Positions 12,901 to 27,900 of a DNA stretch of 64,000 nucleotides are shown here, piece after piece. The translations under genes and the position numbers were made by a program. How positions within the stretch are numbered: position 1 is the first letter of the stretch; each line of letters begins with the position of its first letter. The stretch covers positions 185,488,209-185,552,208 of the forward strand of contig CP136064.1 in NCBI GenBank assembly GCA_032622095.1. Direction: 5' to 3'. The notes beneath the pieces are model-generated. The model saw only the letters and a program-made list of their open reading frames with translations. It ran no database searches and was not told the origin of the DNA. Source of the stretch: Siphonodentalium dalli. Lineage: Eukaryota; Mollusca; Scaphopoda; Gadilida; Siphonodentaliidae.

Positions 12901-15900
12901 ACAAGGATATTTATCTGATTTTCTCTTTTCTATCCAGTTAACACGGAGGAGTTTTATTATAATGAAGATCCATCACCACTTACAGAACTGTGAAGAACGA
13001 CTGAATCTTCTTAGGGACGTTTATTATTGGGTCAACAATCAACATGACCTTGTGAGTGCACAGTTCTTCACTTTATCTCAGAGATAATTCACACTGTATA
13101 ATCGTTTGTCACTGACAGGGATCGACAGGGATGTACTAATGATGATGCTAATTTTAATAGTTGGAAATTCAAGGTATTAATCATCGACCATTGTCAATTT
13201 CAAGCAAATAGTTATTGGAAACTTATTGAGGAATTATATTTTTGAATTGAAACTTAATGAAAATATATGAACATATTAAATTTTTAACTCAACTTGACAA
13301 AGTCGTGTTTGAGCTGTTGCTATGTCATCCGTGGGTGCATCTGTCCTTCAACAATTTCCTTTGGCACACTCTGCAGGCCACATCCCTCATCTGTATCATC
13401 GCCAAACTTCTTATGGATCTTTGCATAGACCTCTAGATGGGAGCCATCAATTATTTCTGAAATTCGTTAATAACATGGGCACCAGCAGCCATCTTGGGTT
13501 TCACATTTTAATTCATCGGTACACCCGGCCTGTAGCCCACATTTATTGGATACATGTTTTGAAAATTTATGGGTATATATAGGATCACCTCTAAATGGAA
13601 TCTATTGAACTTGAATGATTTTTACTCTTTGCATCACTAAATAATTTGGGTAGCAATACACAATTTCCAACCTGGGAGGGGGTACTGTGCTACAAATTTA
13701 TGCTGATTCATTATCTTTGGCAAAGGTCTCATCAAGCATTTTTTGTTTTCAACAGAAATGGTACGTGTAAACAAATGACTTGCACAATATGTCACTGAGT
13801 TATGCCCCTTGGTTTGCTGATACAAAATGCTCAATTTAACCTATGTTTTGACTAAAATTTACCATGTTAAACCTAAAACAGACCATGACAGAGCTTCTTC
13901 TACATGATAGAGCTATGTTCGAAATAGAAAAAAAGTTATTGTAACAATTTTTTCAAGCACTTATAACAGAATTCAGGGGAGAGAAATCAGGCTATTTTCC
14001 TATAACCAAACACACAGAGTTGGCATTCACTGAATACGAAAATCATGCAGGCCACAACCCTCATCTGATCATCACCAAACTTCATATGGAATGAATCTTC
14101 AGCATGAATCTCTAGATGGGAGCCATTAATTATTCCGAATTTCGTTAAAAACATGGCTGCTAGTAACACTCTTGGATTTCACATTTGAATCCATCAGTAC
14201 ACCCTGCAGCCCGCATTTATTGCAGAAATGTTTTTAAAATTTACAGGCATGTTCAGGATCACCTCTTGATGGGAGCTATCGAATTTCAATAAAGTATCAA
14301 TAAAAAACATGGCTGCCAGCAGCCATCGTGGAAATAAAACTTTCCATGACTAAATTTTCATTCGATTGATCCCAAGCTTCACTTTGATTTTCCAGGTGAC
14401 CTCTAGATGGGAGCTATTAATTTGTTTACTTAATTTTGTTGAAAAAAACATGGTCGTCAGAGACCCGTCTTCAATTTCACATTTAAATCCACAGCACACC
14501 CTGCAGCCCACATTTATTGGAGAAATGTCTGGAAATTACAGGCATGTTTGGGATCACTTCTTGATGGGAGCTATCGAATTTGAAGGATTTTCGATTAATT
14601 TGATTATATTGGATTTTACTGTTTGCATGACTAAATACTTAGGCATACCCCACAGCCAACATTTTTCATCCAATTGATCCCAAACTTCAAGTGACTGGAA
14701 GACTAGCATAGACTGGTGGATTCCACCACTGGGAATAACTGAAAAATATAATAAAGTGTTAACCCTTCCATGACTGGAGCGTCCTGAAATTTTGAGAAAA
14801 ACCCTGTGCCAATGCTTCTCTTATATATGTGAGTCTCCCATAGGAAGCCTTGCATATATAAGAGAATACATTGGCCTAACAATATTTACCTTGACCTTGT
14901 AAGCCCGTGCATTCTCATTATATTTTGAGGCTCTCCATGGGAGACTCGCATATAAAAGAGAATGCACTGGCCCGGGATCTTAAATGCTGCACCAGGGCAG
15001 CTCCCGTCATGAAAGTGTTAATACATGTCCATATAGCGATGTAAATTGGAGATAAGAATTTATCACATAATTAGCCCACAAAACCAGCTTAATAATTATT
15101 GGTAAGGCACATGTGTAATATTAGCTCGTGCGATGACGTCACGCCATTATTTAAATGACTTGCGATCACTGAAGTTTATGATTGTTGTTTTCGATGAATA
15201 CTTCGCGTTTATTTGATCATGTGATAAAAGGTATCTCAAACTCGTTCTATTTTATACGTAATTTATCAACCTCATCCACTAAATTCTATTTGAGCCTCGG
15301 TAAACCTCGGCTCAAATCGAATTTAGTGAACTCGATTGATAAATTCCGTATAAAATAGAAACTCATGTGAGATCCTCTATATATACATGTAGGTTCCTAT
15401 ATGATGGATTAATTTTATTTCCTGTTTTCCAGGAAAAAGTCCAATTGACATCAAAAGAAATGGATGAGCTGATGGGAGATGTGGAAAGTGCTCATGAAAA
15501 TGTTGTGTGAGTTCTACTTCACATCACACAGTGTATTAGCAGTATTGGCAATGCTGAAATCTGATTGGTCAAAAGGTTGAAGATTTGCTGTCAGACATTT
15601 ACTCATGTATGGTCGCATGCACATTCATTGGGTATATTAAGTGGTATTTTGTATGATAAACTAGCCATTAAGTGGTAATTTTTTTATAAGTGGTTACCAC
15701 TTCATTTGGACACTGTCTGTATGTTCAACAAGACTTAAAGTGGCATTTTGTAACATCTTGACAAATACCACTTAAGTCTGGACAGTCCAAAGTTATTTGG
15801 ACCACAGACTGTAATTTTGGAGCTAATTCCCTGGTATCATATGGACTATTTTCCATTCATCTAACATTTTTCATTTCCGTACCATAAACGGAAAGATATT

Positions 15901-18900
15901 TTTAATAATGCCCATGCGTTAATCGAGCACATTGTTTTTTTATATCCGCAAAAATTTACAGTAAAGTACTGCTGTTTTTCATCAAATTTAACCACCTAAG
16001 AAGCAACCACTTGATCCTAACATCTCAAGAAATAATACCTCTTAAGGCTCAAATGTAGGAAGGGGCATGTAAGTCCATCACCTCAAGTTCAACTCTATTT
16101 TTGATTAACTGAATTTTTCATAGTCTGTTTGCTGTGCACCTTTCCAATATTACTAAACGCCACATGGTTTATTTTATGCTTAAACCCTTTATCTGCTGTG
16201 AAGGATTCTCCCATTTACTTATAAATAAATGCAACAGAATCACCTCATTTTAAATTGTGAGTGCTGATTCTATGTCTCCTGTAATTGTAAAATAAATTGT
16301 TTTGCATCCAGAGTGTATTGAATTTATGTTTTTATGTGCCGGTACCGTAGCTCACATATGAGAATGCAACTACAATATTGCAGATAAAATATGCTATATG
16401 CTTTGACATGTAATTATTGCAGAATATTTTGATGACAGCCAATTTATTGATTGAGACATAATACAACATGCACCCGGATCAAGAAGCTTTCATAGAATGA
16501 ATTATTACTTTCATATGGGTGTTATACAATGTATTTTACGAGGGCTGACAGAAGTTTGATGATATACTAGATATCATGATATGATGATGATCACATCTAT
16601 TGAAATTCTGATCAAAATCAGTTCATAAATACATGTGTACCTTTAGAACTAATATAGACAAGTCTCACAAGGGAGAAATGCACATTTGTAGTCAATTATT
16701 TCATTCACCTATTTGTGCTTTTAAAATAATTATCTTAGAAAATGTCTTCATTCTAGTTTCAAATTCTTATCAAAATCTTATGAAATTCTTATTAACATAA
16801 AGAATGAAATAATTGAATAAAATTTCCATCTTTCCCTTGTGAGATATTTCATTTCTAAAGGTACATGTATATAAGTGTATTTATGAACTGATCTTGAGCA
16901 AAATTTTACAATGTTGACTGGTGTTGAGAAACTTTTGTTGAAAATCCTCAATATGTAAACACATTGCTATATTGCTGTGATAAAGGCCCTGGGGTCGAAA
17001 GCAATGGAAAAGAGTGCATTGTTATTCATTTTGTCTACACAACGCTCCTCATCATGTACATGATTCTTTTTATTCAAATTCTTATATTAATTTTTTCAGA
17101 CATGCAGTTGACTTTTTCTCTACTTCATGCAACAAAGTTGTGAAGCTGGGATCCAGATTTCTTGAAGAGGTTTCTATCTTAAAAGAGTAAGTTAATTAGC
17201 TCAATTGACTGAAGTGAATATGAGCAATTATTACATTCCTATGTGTGATTTAGAAATAATAATAATAATGACCAGTTTTATATAGCGATTAACCAATTAC
17301 TTGCTCCAACACGCTTGGTACAATATTACCCCAGTTATTTGTACAAGCCAACCAACGAACCAGCTGCAGCCGTTGCAGACACTGCTCTAGTTTGATCAGA
17401 ACATGCTCTGATACTCATCAGTATGACAAGCTGACTGGTACTCGTTGAACGCATGAGTGATGCAAAGCCGACACAGTATGAGCGACCTTGCTCAAGGGTC
17501 ACAACTTGGCACAGGTTTTGAAACAGCGAGTAATCTGACAATTGCACATCGCTTAAAGCGGCCAAGCCACTGTTGTGTGAAGACTCAATGACCGGCGACA
17601 TGCTGCGAACCCATATCGATGTTTTACAGTGAATACAAGTCTGACACGCTAACCACTGGACCATGGAGCTCCAAATTATAAGACTGTTACTGTGATAACT
17701 TGAACAAATGTCAACTGATTCCATTCATATGGTATATACACAACAATATCTCAATCGAGTTTTTTTTACCTGGCTTATGGCACAACTAGGTTTGCCAGAT
17801 CTGAATTATGACCCATAGGTTGTCTTATTTTTTGCAATTTTAAATCTGCTAGCACGATAACTTGAACGAATGTGCGATTCTATTCATATTTGGTATATCG
17901 ATCTTCCACACCAATATCTTGATTGAGTTTGAAAACAAGGTTTGTCCATTTTTTTTTTACCTGAATTATGACTCTTAATACCTTACTCGTATTAAAATTC
18001 GCGCAGTACTATATTTCGCGCAACCGTGGGTGCGCGAATTTAAAACTGAGCGAAAAATAGTACGACTCCTTGAGTTTATACTAAACCACAGGGAAATTCA
18101 GAGGCCAATTTCTGTTATTGAGTTACAAACATTGCGGAAGGTTGGACTGAATATAGACATGCTATTATTTTTACATGCGGGTAGGAATTATCTACACCAT
18201 TATTCATATGTAAACCATGGTATAATCATCGAGTTGCAATGCTTGTAAGAAATATACACAGTCCCGTGCGAAGGGACACAAAATCATATATCAATGCATA
18301 TCCTCAAACTGAAGTGACAACGTGGGCATGCAGCCTGGGTTAAATAATAATTTTCTCTAAAGTCAGCCGCTTATGCGCGGTTGTTGTTTTTCTTCTTTCG
18401 AGTTAATTTCAATGATGTCCATAATAATTTGTATATCAGAATGATTGTTTTCAGCATATAACCACCCATATATCAACAAAATGTTGATACAGCACCGATC
18501 TGCTCGATGTTTATTTTCGTCGTGGTGGTCTTTAATATACACACGTACCTTCGGCAACGATTAAGAACTGAAACCGTCATCAGATAAAGTCTTTTACAAA
18601 AATATATTTGTCAGTTTTGAATTCGCGCAGCACAGTGCGCGAATTCAAAGTGCGCGAATTCAAAACTGAGCGAAAAATAGTACTGCGCGAATTTAAATAC
18701 GAGTAAGGTAGCTTGTCGATCTTTAGCCTAATAATTTCAACGAAGGTCAACAGATTACTCTTTCACAAAAATATCACGAAACAAATGTCAATCTATTAGG
18801 CAAAAAAAAACTTGATGATAACCATCTTCAATGCGCAACTCTTGTCTGATTTTTTGTTGTCATACACATCACCAAGTTTAAAAGATATGTTCAATTGTTT

Positions 18901-21900
18901 TATAGACAAGAAGCTAGGAAAGGGAAGAAGCCAGAGAAAATACAAGTGTTTGATGGTAAGTTTCCATTGTAGTCCCACACACCCTAAGTCAGAAAATATG
19001 GTAGTCAAATAGACCAAGTCTTCTCAGTCCACAACACCTTGGGATATCGGTTGGGTTGATGCTATTTTGGACTAAGTCCCATCCTGTTACTCTTCTGTAA
19101 CAGACCTTATGCCCAGAATCGTTGGCTGGCGTTTACTTGCTTGTATGTCTTCGGATTAGGTCAAATGGATGCTTTGCATATATAAACATAGTGGGCAGCC
19201 TTTCCCAAGCATGATGATATCAAACAAGTGAAGAGTATTTAAGAATGACTTTTGTTTAAGGTTTAATTGTTATATGATGGTTTAGTTTTACCATCATAGA
19301 TACAGGAGTCCATGTCTGATTGTCTGGGCATTTGTTTCTTCATGTAGGGTTGGTAATTAGTTCATTCAAGACAAATTCAGAAAATTAGGGTCGAAGACAT
19401 AGAAGTTTTAGGGTAGGAGGGAAACTCCAAACGAAATCTAAAACAACTGAAAGTAATGGTGATTATATAATTGCATTACATTTGAAAGTAACCATAATGG
19501 TAACTGTAATGCAGAAAATGACAAGTACTTGTAACGGTAATGCATTATGCCAAATAAAAAATATTATTTGAGTCTCAGACACCGCCGCATTGAAATAAAT
19601 GGACGCATTGGACGTTTTATTTCGTTTTTTGATATTATGACCAAAAACTTTTTTTTAAAAGAAAATGTTTTTCAATTTTTTTTCCACTATTATTTTGGCA
19701 TGTTTTACCAACATGTCCATACGTATTGAGTATTAATTGCAAAATACTTGAACTCTTAACATATCTCTGTGTAACATGTCAAGATTGACTATCATGTATA
19801 CATATAGTGATGCAGAACATTAAGTAGATGACTACATTGAAGAAGATGATTAGCTGATCATCATAGTCTGGTGTACTAATTGTAACTCCAGAACAATTGA
19901 AAGGCACTGGAGGAAAATTAGGATCACATGTTATAATGGAGAGGTGTCAATATAGTGACAACAATAAGAATTGTGAATAATCAGGGGCATTAGAACAATG
20001 TAGGTAATTCCTGTCATATACTCATATACTAGTAGCACAATGTAATTTTTATATGAGATTAACAAAGTTTTCTCTATATTTTATGACTTTTACTTAAGTA
20101 TGCAATCATAACCCATGCTTACGATGTGCCCAAAACAATACAAAATTAAAATAGTCATCCCTCCCTCATTGATTCACAAAAAAAATTGTCTTGAGACTCA
20201 AATAATATTGTTTTGCTTTAGTTTGCAAAGTAATGGACCTATCCCTGCCTGCTGGTTCAGACATGACCTGTGGATTACAGCTCGTTTATTTGTAAGAATG
20301 TTTAATTCATTGTTTGTAGCCATCATTGAGTATCCAGTTTTAAATAGCTGAATCAAATCTGTTTTATTTTATTAATTTCAATGCAGGCTGAAAGGCTTCC
20401 TTACTTGCACTGCTGTGATGGAAGACATTTATTTTACTTTTATTATTTCAGAAAAGGCATTGTTAAATGATCCTGACAAGTTGGAGTTGGCTGCTGAGAA
20501 CCAGATTCGCTTGTTTGAAGAGGCCACTAAATTAACCAAGAATGTCCACTACAGGGCAGGTGCATACTTTGTACATCTGACGATCTTCCATCGATTTAAT
20601 TTTAATGATAATTATGAAATATGAATAATCTGTGTCTCAAATACACTAAAATAATCAGCTGTCATAATGATGATATTTAGAGGTTATTACTTGGTTAGTT
20701 GGATGTCAGTCGAGAAATCAGCCCGAGGTAACTTTAAATTACGGAGTAAATACCAGTTCAAAATGACATGAAACACACCATGAAACGCTACTTGAAGTCC
20801 ATTATGAAATTGTCGTTATATCGGCCTAGCACTTTGACAGCATCTCCGAATGGCTGTTACATTAAATGTAAACACTATGCTTCGCTCGGTGATGTCGCAA
20901 CTGATATCAGCTGAGTTTAGTGGGTTAGCAGCCCAGTTTAGTGGGTTATCAGCAGAGTTTAGTGGGTTATCAGCAGAGTTTAGTGGGTTATCAGCCGAGT
21001 TTAGTGGGTTATCAGCCGAGTTTAGTTTGTTAGCAGCCCAGTTTAGTGGGTTATCAGCCGAGTTTAGTGGGATATCAGCAGAGTTTAGTGGGATATCAGC
21101 AGAGTTTAGTGGGTTAGCAGCCCAGTTTAGTGGGTTATCAGCCGAGTTTAGTGGGTTATCAGCCGAGTTTAGTGGGTTAGCAGCCCAGTTTAGTGGGTTA
21201 TCAGCCGAGTTTAGTGGGATATCAACAGAGTTTAGTGGGTTATCAGCTGAGTTTAGTGGGTTATCAGCCGAGTTTAGTGGGTTATCAGCTGAGTTTAGTG
21301 GGTTATCAGCAGAGTTTAGTGGGTTAGCAGCCCAGTTTAGTGGGATATCAGCCGAGTTTAGTGGGATATCAGCAGAGTTTAGTGGGATATCAGCAGAGTT
21401 TAGTGGGTTATCAGCAGAGTTTAGTGGGATATCAGCAGAGTTTAGTGGGATATCAGCCGAGTTTAGTGGGATATCAGCAGAGTTTAGTGGGTTAGCAGCC
21501 GAGTTTAGTGGGTTAGCAGCCGAGTTTAGTGGGTTATCAGCTGAGTTTAGTGGGTTATCAGCAGAGTTTAGTAGGTTAGCAGCCCAGTTTAGTGGGATAT
21601 CAGCTGAGTTTAGTGGGATATCAGCAGAGTTTAGTGGGATATCAGCAGAGTTTAGTGGGATATCAGCAGAGTTTAGTGGGATATCAGCAGAGTTTAGTGG
21701 GTTAGCAGCCGAGTTTAGTGGGTTATCAGCCGAGTTTAGTGGGATATCAGCAGAGTTTGGTGGGTTATCAGCCGAGTTTAGTGGGTTATCAGCAGAGTTT
21801 AGTGGGTTATCAGCAGAGTTTAGTGGGATATCAGCAGAGTTTAGTGGGATATCAGCAGAGTTTAGTGGGATATCAGCAGAGTTTAGTAGGTTATCAGCAG

Positions 21901-24900
21901 AGTTTAGTGGGTTATCAGCAGAGTTTAGTGGGATATCAGCAGAGTTTAGTGGGATATCAGCAGAGTTTAGTGGGATATCAGCAGTGTTTAGTGGGATATC
22001 AGCAGAGTTTAGTGGGTTATCAGCAGAGTTTAGTGGGTTATCAGCAGAGTTTAGTGGGATATCAGCAGAGTTTAGTGGGTTATCAGCTGAGTTTAGTGGG
22101 TTATCAGCTGAGTTTAGTGGGATATCAGCCGAATTTAGTGGGTTATCAGCCGAGTCTAGTGGGTTATCAGCAGAGTTTAGTGGGTTATCAGCTGAGTTTA
22201 GTGGGTTATCAGCTGAGTTTAGTGGGTTATCAGCTGAGTTTAGTGGGTTATCAGCAGAGTTTAGTGGGTTATCAGCAGAGTTTAGTGGGTTATCAGCAGA
22301 GTTTAGTGGGTTATCAGCTGAGTTTAGTGGGTTATCAGCTGAGTTTAGTGGGTTATCAGCAGAGTTTAGTGGGTTATCAGCAGAGTTTAGTGGGTTATCA
22401 GCTGAGTTTAGTGGGTTATCAGCAGAGTTTAGTGGGTTATCAGCCCAGTTTAGTGGGTTATCAGCTGAGTTTAGTGGGTTATCAGCTGAGTTTAGTGGGT
22501 TATCAGCTGAGTTTAGTGGGTTATCAGCCGAGTTTAGTGGGTTATCAGCAGAGTTTAGTGGGTTATCAGCTGAGTTTAGTGGGTTATCAGCTGAGTTTAG
22601 TGGGTTATCAGCTGAGTTTAGTGGGTTATCAGCTGAGTTTAGTGGGTTATCAGCCGAGTTTAGTGGGTTATCAGCCGAGTTTAGTGGGTTATCAGCCGAG
22701 TTTAGTGGGTTATCAGCCGAGTTTAGTGGGTTATCAGCCGAGTTTAGTGGGTTATCAGCCGAGTTTAGTGGGTTATCAGCCGAGTTTAGTGGGTTATCAG
22801 CCGAGTTTAGTGGGTTATCAGCCGAGTTTAGTGGGTTATCAGCCGAGTTTAGTGGGTTATCAGCCGAGTTGTTTAGTGTGTTATCAGCTGAGTTTAGTGG
22901 GTTATCAGCTGAGTTTAGTGGGTTATCAGCTGAGTTTAGTGGGTTATCAGCAGAGTTTAGTGGGTTATCAGCTGAGTTTAGTGGGTTATCAGCAGAGTTT
23001 AGTGGGATATCAGCCGAATTTAGTGGGTTATCAGCTATATAGCACATAATCCACTTGCAGCTTCAAAACATTTATGAATAATATACACGTAGGTATTACA
23101 CCAAGCATTAAATTATGCCAATCACGTGATTTAATTATTATAATTCTACCAACAGTCTAAGAAAACCAGTGACCAATTTAAATTATAAAACATACACTTG
23201 ACAAAAGTCATTGGTTAAATGTCATTCATATTCGATATGGCTATTCCACATTTTTAATTTCCACTTGTTTGTCTATTATATAAGCAATATCCAAACCTTG
23301 TGCACATAGTCTATATTTATCTGTTAATATATAATAATATGTATTATTTATTTATCTGCCTGACCGTTAAAATGCATCCATTCACTTTCATTTCTTAATG
23401 ATAACTTTTAGTTCTATTGACCAGAATTCAACAAAATGCGTGAAATGTTGACCAGAATGGTCGTATTATGTCACACCTCACATGTAGCCGAGTGGCTTAT
23501 GAGGTCAGCATTGGGCCCCTGGTGGCTAGTTGGAACACTGTGGTGTTTAACCATGTTTATATTGTGATCATCTTTTCTGTATTGTAGCATTTCGACAAGG
23601 TCAGCGACAGACAAAGCATTTATTCAATGCTGTACAATTAGTTCAAGGTGAAGTGTCGTCAAAGAAGAAAACTGCTGATGATGCACAAAATGTAAATATT
23701 TATATATGTAAACAACTAAATAAGTTGGTTCCTTGCTCTGAATTTGATTTAGATTGGAGTCAGACTCAGAGCATAAAATTGATATACCTTTGAGATATTT
23801 CGGCAAAGTCAATTCACAATTTTATACACCCCCCCCCCCAGTGATGAAGTTATTGGGGGGGGTTTATAATAGGAATCAGTTTGTCCATCCGTCCATCTAT
23901 CCGTCGTACCATCTCTCTGTCCATCGTGGATACAACTTAGTCCAAGTTTGTATCCCTACATTTTTCAATAATTTTTTTTAGAACTTGCCACATATATTTA
24001 GTACCATGGGAACCTGTGCATCTGCAATTATGAGGTTCATTCAACTTCGTTTAGTGGAGTTATTTATTCCCCTTTTAGAATTAGAAATTGTTCGCAACTT
24101 AAGTTTGTGCGAGCTTGTATTCCTATATTTGACTTTTTTCATAACATGCATAATTTTGTCTGAGTTTGTATTCCTTATATTTTATTTCGAAAAAACAAAT
24201 ATTATGGCTACACTAAATGTAGCCTCATTGCACTGTGTGGGTTGGGGGGGCCTTATTCTTAGTCCCATTGAGACAGTCCCACCTCTAGTTATTTCTAAAA
24301 TTCTACACTGCACTATAAGGATCAACAAAACCTCTAAAAAGAAAGCAGGTAGATGTACATTCATGTACAATTCTGCCCCATCCCACCACATTGAAATAAA
24401 CATATGCAACATGATAGTTGAATCCTCAATTTGTTTAAATTAAAAAAGCTATATGTGTGTTATATACTTAGATACAATTTTCAACGGTAATCCATGGTTC
24501 CCCTATGAATATTGCCAATTCAAGTATAAATAATATGTTTAAATACTGCAGTTAGTTGAGAACTAAAGGAGAAACAATTAACCCTTTACCCAACAGAACG
24601 GCCCTGTGCCAATGCATTCTCTTATATATGCGAGTCGACCATAGGTCGCCTCACATATATAAGAGAATGCATTGGCACAGGGCCGTTCTGTTGGGTAAAG
24701 GTTTTTTTTTAGGCCAATGCATTCTCTTATATATGCGAGGCGACCTATGGTCGACTCGCATATATAAGAGAATGCATTGGCACAGGGCATAACTATAACC
24801 ATCACAATGTGGCCAATGAACCGGTTCCAATGATATCCATATTTGTATGGTGTTAGTGAGACAGACGGAAGATATTTTAGGCTGTTGAAGCTTTATTTGG

Positions 24901-27900
24901 GCGTTTTTGGCCGTTTTGTTGGGTAAAGGGTTAATGCCCAATGAATTTTATCTGTCTCGGCACTGTGTAAACTATTGTCCGTAAATTAAACTGGGTAACG
25001 CATGGCATGGTTGAATCGATAACCAACTGACAGCAATGCATGTTCTGAACAGTACCTACCCCTGTAAGACAACAGTAGGCTGTCGAAGGTGAACCAAATT
25101 TGCCAAAATATCTCAAGGCATATAAATTTTATGCTTCAGAGTCATGAATAAACACCAATCTGAATTATTTTCACATTTATTACATTCCTATGTGTGATAT
25201 ACCTTGAATTCTCAAGTCATTATAAACGATAATTTCACAAGTGAATTATGCCACTTTAACAAGCGCGTTATGTATGCATATGCGCTATCAAAATGTATGC
25301 ATCATGGGTGTAATGACAGTATTATTTGGATTTCTTGTAAATCAGATGTTTATAGATGTTTATAGATGTTTGGATATGCTGTTTATTAGTATTCAAAGTG
25401 TCACCTGTTGGAAATTCAACTAATTTATCAATTGCAAATTCCCTTTATCCATCAGAGTGTCGATGACATTTTTAGACAATTTGATATTTTACTCTTTGGG
25501 AGATCTCTGATATGGAAGATACTGGATCCAAAACTTGAATGACTAAAAAGAAAAACATTTTATAATAATTTCAGAGACTTCTGATGAACAACGCCATGAT
25601 GCAAAAGTACCAAACTGAGATCACCGAACTGAAAACAGGTTTACGGAAGGCACAAATAGAAGCAAACCAAGCACGAGAACTCTATGTAAGTTGGAATCAT
25701 CCAGTCCTCAAACAGTTGGCATTAACCCTTTCTATACTAAATGGACTTTACCATTCAGTTATGACAGTATACATTGGAATAGTCTATCGTTCATTTGGCA
25801 GAGGGGGGGGGGGGCAGAAAAAAATGAGCAGACATACAAAATAAGACAGTGTAGAAGGATTCATATTCACTAGTCGGAGATGTTCAGATAATAACATGAA
25901 CATTTCTTAAAGTCCAGCTGAACTGTAACCTAATTTGAGTATTGATATATCATCCCGTGTGTATCTAAGTCCCCTTAACACAAATCCGCAAAAAATCCCG
26001 TCAAAATATCCTGCAATTATTTTTTATATCTTGGGAACGAAACAGTCGCCGAAGATTTGTTTTCATTTTGCACTGCGCGCACATGGCTACTGGAGGAGCA
26101 CATGACGTCACGGAGGGAACACAAATGCACAGTTCTGCTTTGCGTCATTGGCAACGTGCGGCTATAATGGCGATGGCAGGTCAGCGCTAACGTTGTAAAG
26201 ATGATTTTGATCTTGCTGCATTCGAGCCTGATGACAATGATCCTCCACATATCGGCGAGAGACCGGTGACCGACGATCCGACAATAAATCATCGCATCCA
26301 TGGACCATGCATTTGCACCGGTTCCCCCTCTTTCGGACCAAACAGATAGGCTACTGTACGTTGGTCTAAACGTCAACACATTTCCCAATCCTCAACAATA
26401 ACTGAATTGAAATTCAAACAGTTAGACAGTTCAGCCTGTATGTGGTTACGTACAATTTTCAACTTATGTTGTGTCAAGCCGCAAAAGCTTGATCTATATA
26501 TTCCATTACTAGTAGGCCCTATAATCCTCCAATTAAATGCTCTTTATGTTTAAATTTTTCAACTGGCTTTATATATAGACACCCAAGTTCTCATTGAGAA
26601 TATCTGGTCACTAATGGTAGGTATAGGTGTGAAACATCAAACATTTTATACTATCAAGAATTTCCAAACTGCTGTCTACGTACCGATACTGACCTGAAGT
26701 CTAAATGAAGTATCATGCATCATGATGCATGGCCTTTAGATTATCATATAAAACACATTTTTTGACAATCTGTCAACGAAACGAAAAACCGCAAAAGGCG
26801 TACGTATATATATTATTTTCAGTATGTATTATGTTTATTCAATTTATTGTTTCAAATGAATCAAGACCAGTAACGCACAATCTCCACACGGACCAACTAT
26901 CTAGGGCCTATATAGGCCTATATCTACCACACTCGGTGGAAATGTGGGCGTTCCTGTGCATATGACGAACGTAGTACTTACTAGGCCTACGGTACTGCGC
27001 TTTGATCACAAATCGAACGATATTTTACGCAAGCTACGTTCGCAATAACAAAATAGTCCCTCGCGATTGCTGTTCTTATTTTAAAAATAATACCCATACA
27101 GTGGACTGAAGGCATGTTAAAAGGTAACATAATTCCATAATTGATCTATCTTTTACGATAGTAGGTGTTTCATAGTCAACTTTAGACACATTATTGTCGA
27201 GTATGGATATGCACACGCATGTGTATGACGTTGAGGTTAGGTCAGATGTATAGGTCACATCACCTGCATAATATTTGTTTGTGTTTATAGTTCAAATACC
27301 AGTTTGTTAATGCTCGGTTACTGCTTAATGGCTGATGTAGTCATATAACTTCGTAGCCATGTATATAATTCGAAGTACCGTCAAGAATTTCTCTGAACAA
27401 TTCGATTGGAATACAAGGAATTTATGTTTTGTTGGTGGAAATATTGGCGAAAAATCGTGACAAACTGACATGATCGACACAGCTCGTAACACGTGGATGC
27501 AGTGCGGTACTTTTTCGTCTGATTTCATTTATATGCTTTCACAAATGGATTAATACATTGGTGATTCGTATTGGATTTTAATTATTCGAAACATTCAATC
27601 TGGTGAGTAGACTTACTAATGATTTTCATTGAATCATTACATTTCAAGTTCAGGTTCTAATCGATGTTTACGTCACGTTAGACTAGAATTAACGTAGTTC
27701 TAACAGTCACTTATATTTAATACAGATTGTTGATTGGTAGCCTTGTAAATCATGCTTAATTTTGCATATTGTCATGCATAGCTGACATTTTGTATTGTCA
27801 AGGTGCCGATTTATGTATTCACGCTTGAGTAGAACAAATGACGATTCACACATCGCCGAAAGTAAATCCTCATGCACTAGACTACTGAAACACCCGATTC

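Noticed and set aside
17335-17724. 129-codon minus-strand ORF
   Set aside because: It coincides with a tRNA-derived SINE.
18030-18248. 72-codon ORF inside the TA-flanked element
   Set aside because: Too short, AT-driven, with no transposase motif.
20816-23049. Very long ORFs on both strands with repeats such as SAEFSGL, NPLNSAD and VGYQQSL
   Set aside because: They are produced by a 21-bp tandem repeat lacking stops in three frames and lie inside an intron of a well-supported gene. No splice or start context.
23985-24443. 152-codon plus-strand ORF
   Set aside because: It falls mostly within the Helitron-like repeat at 23822-24288; hydrophobic residues come from T-rich DNA.
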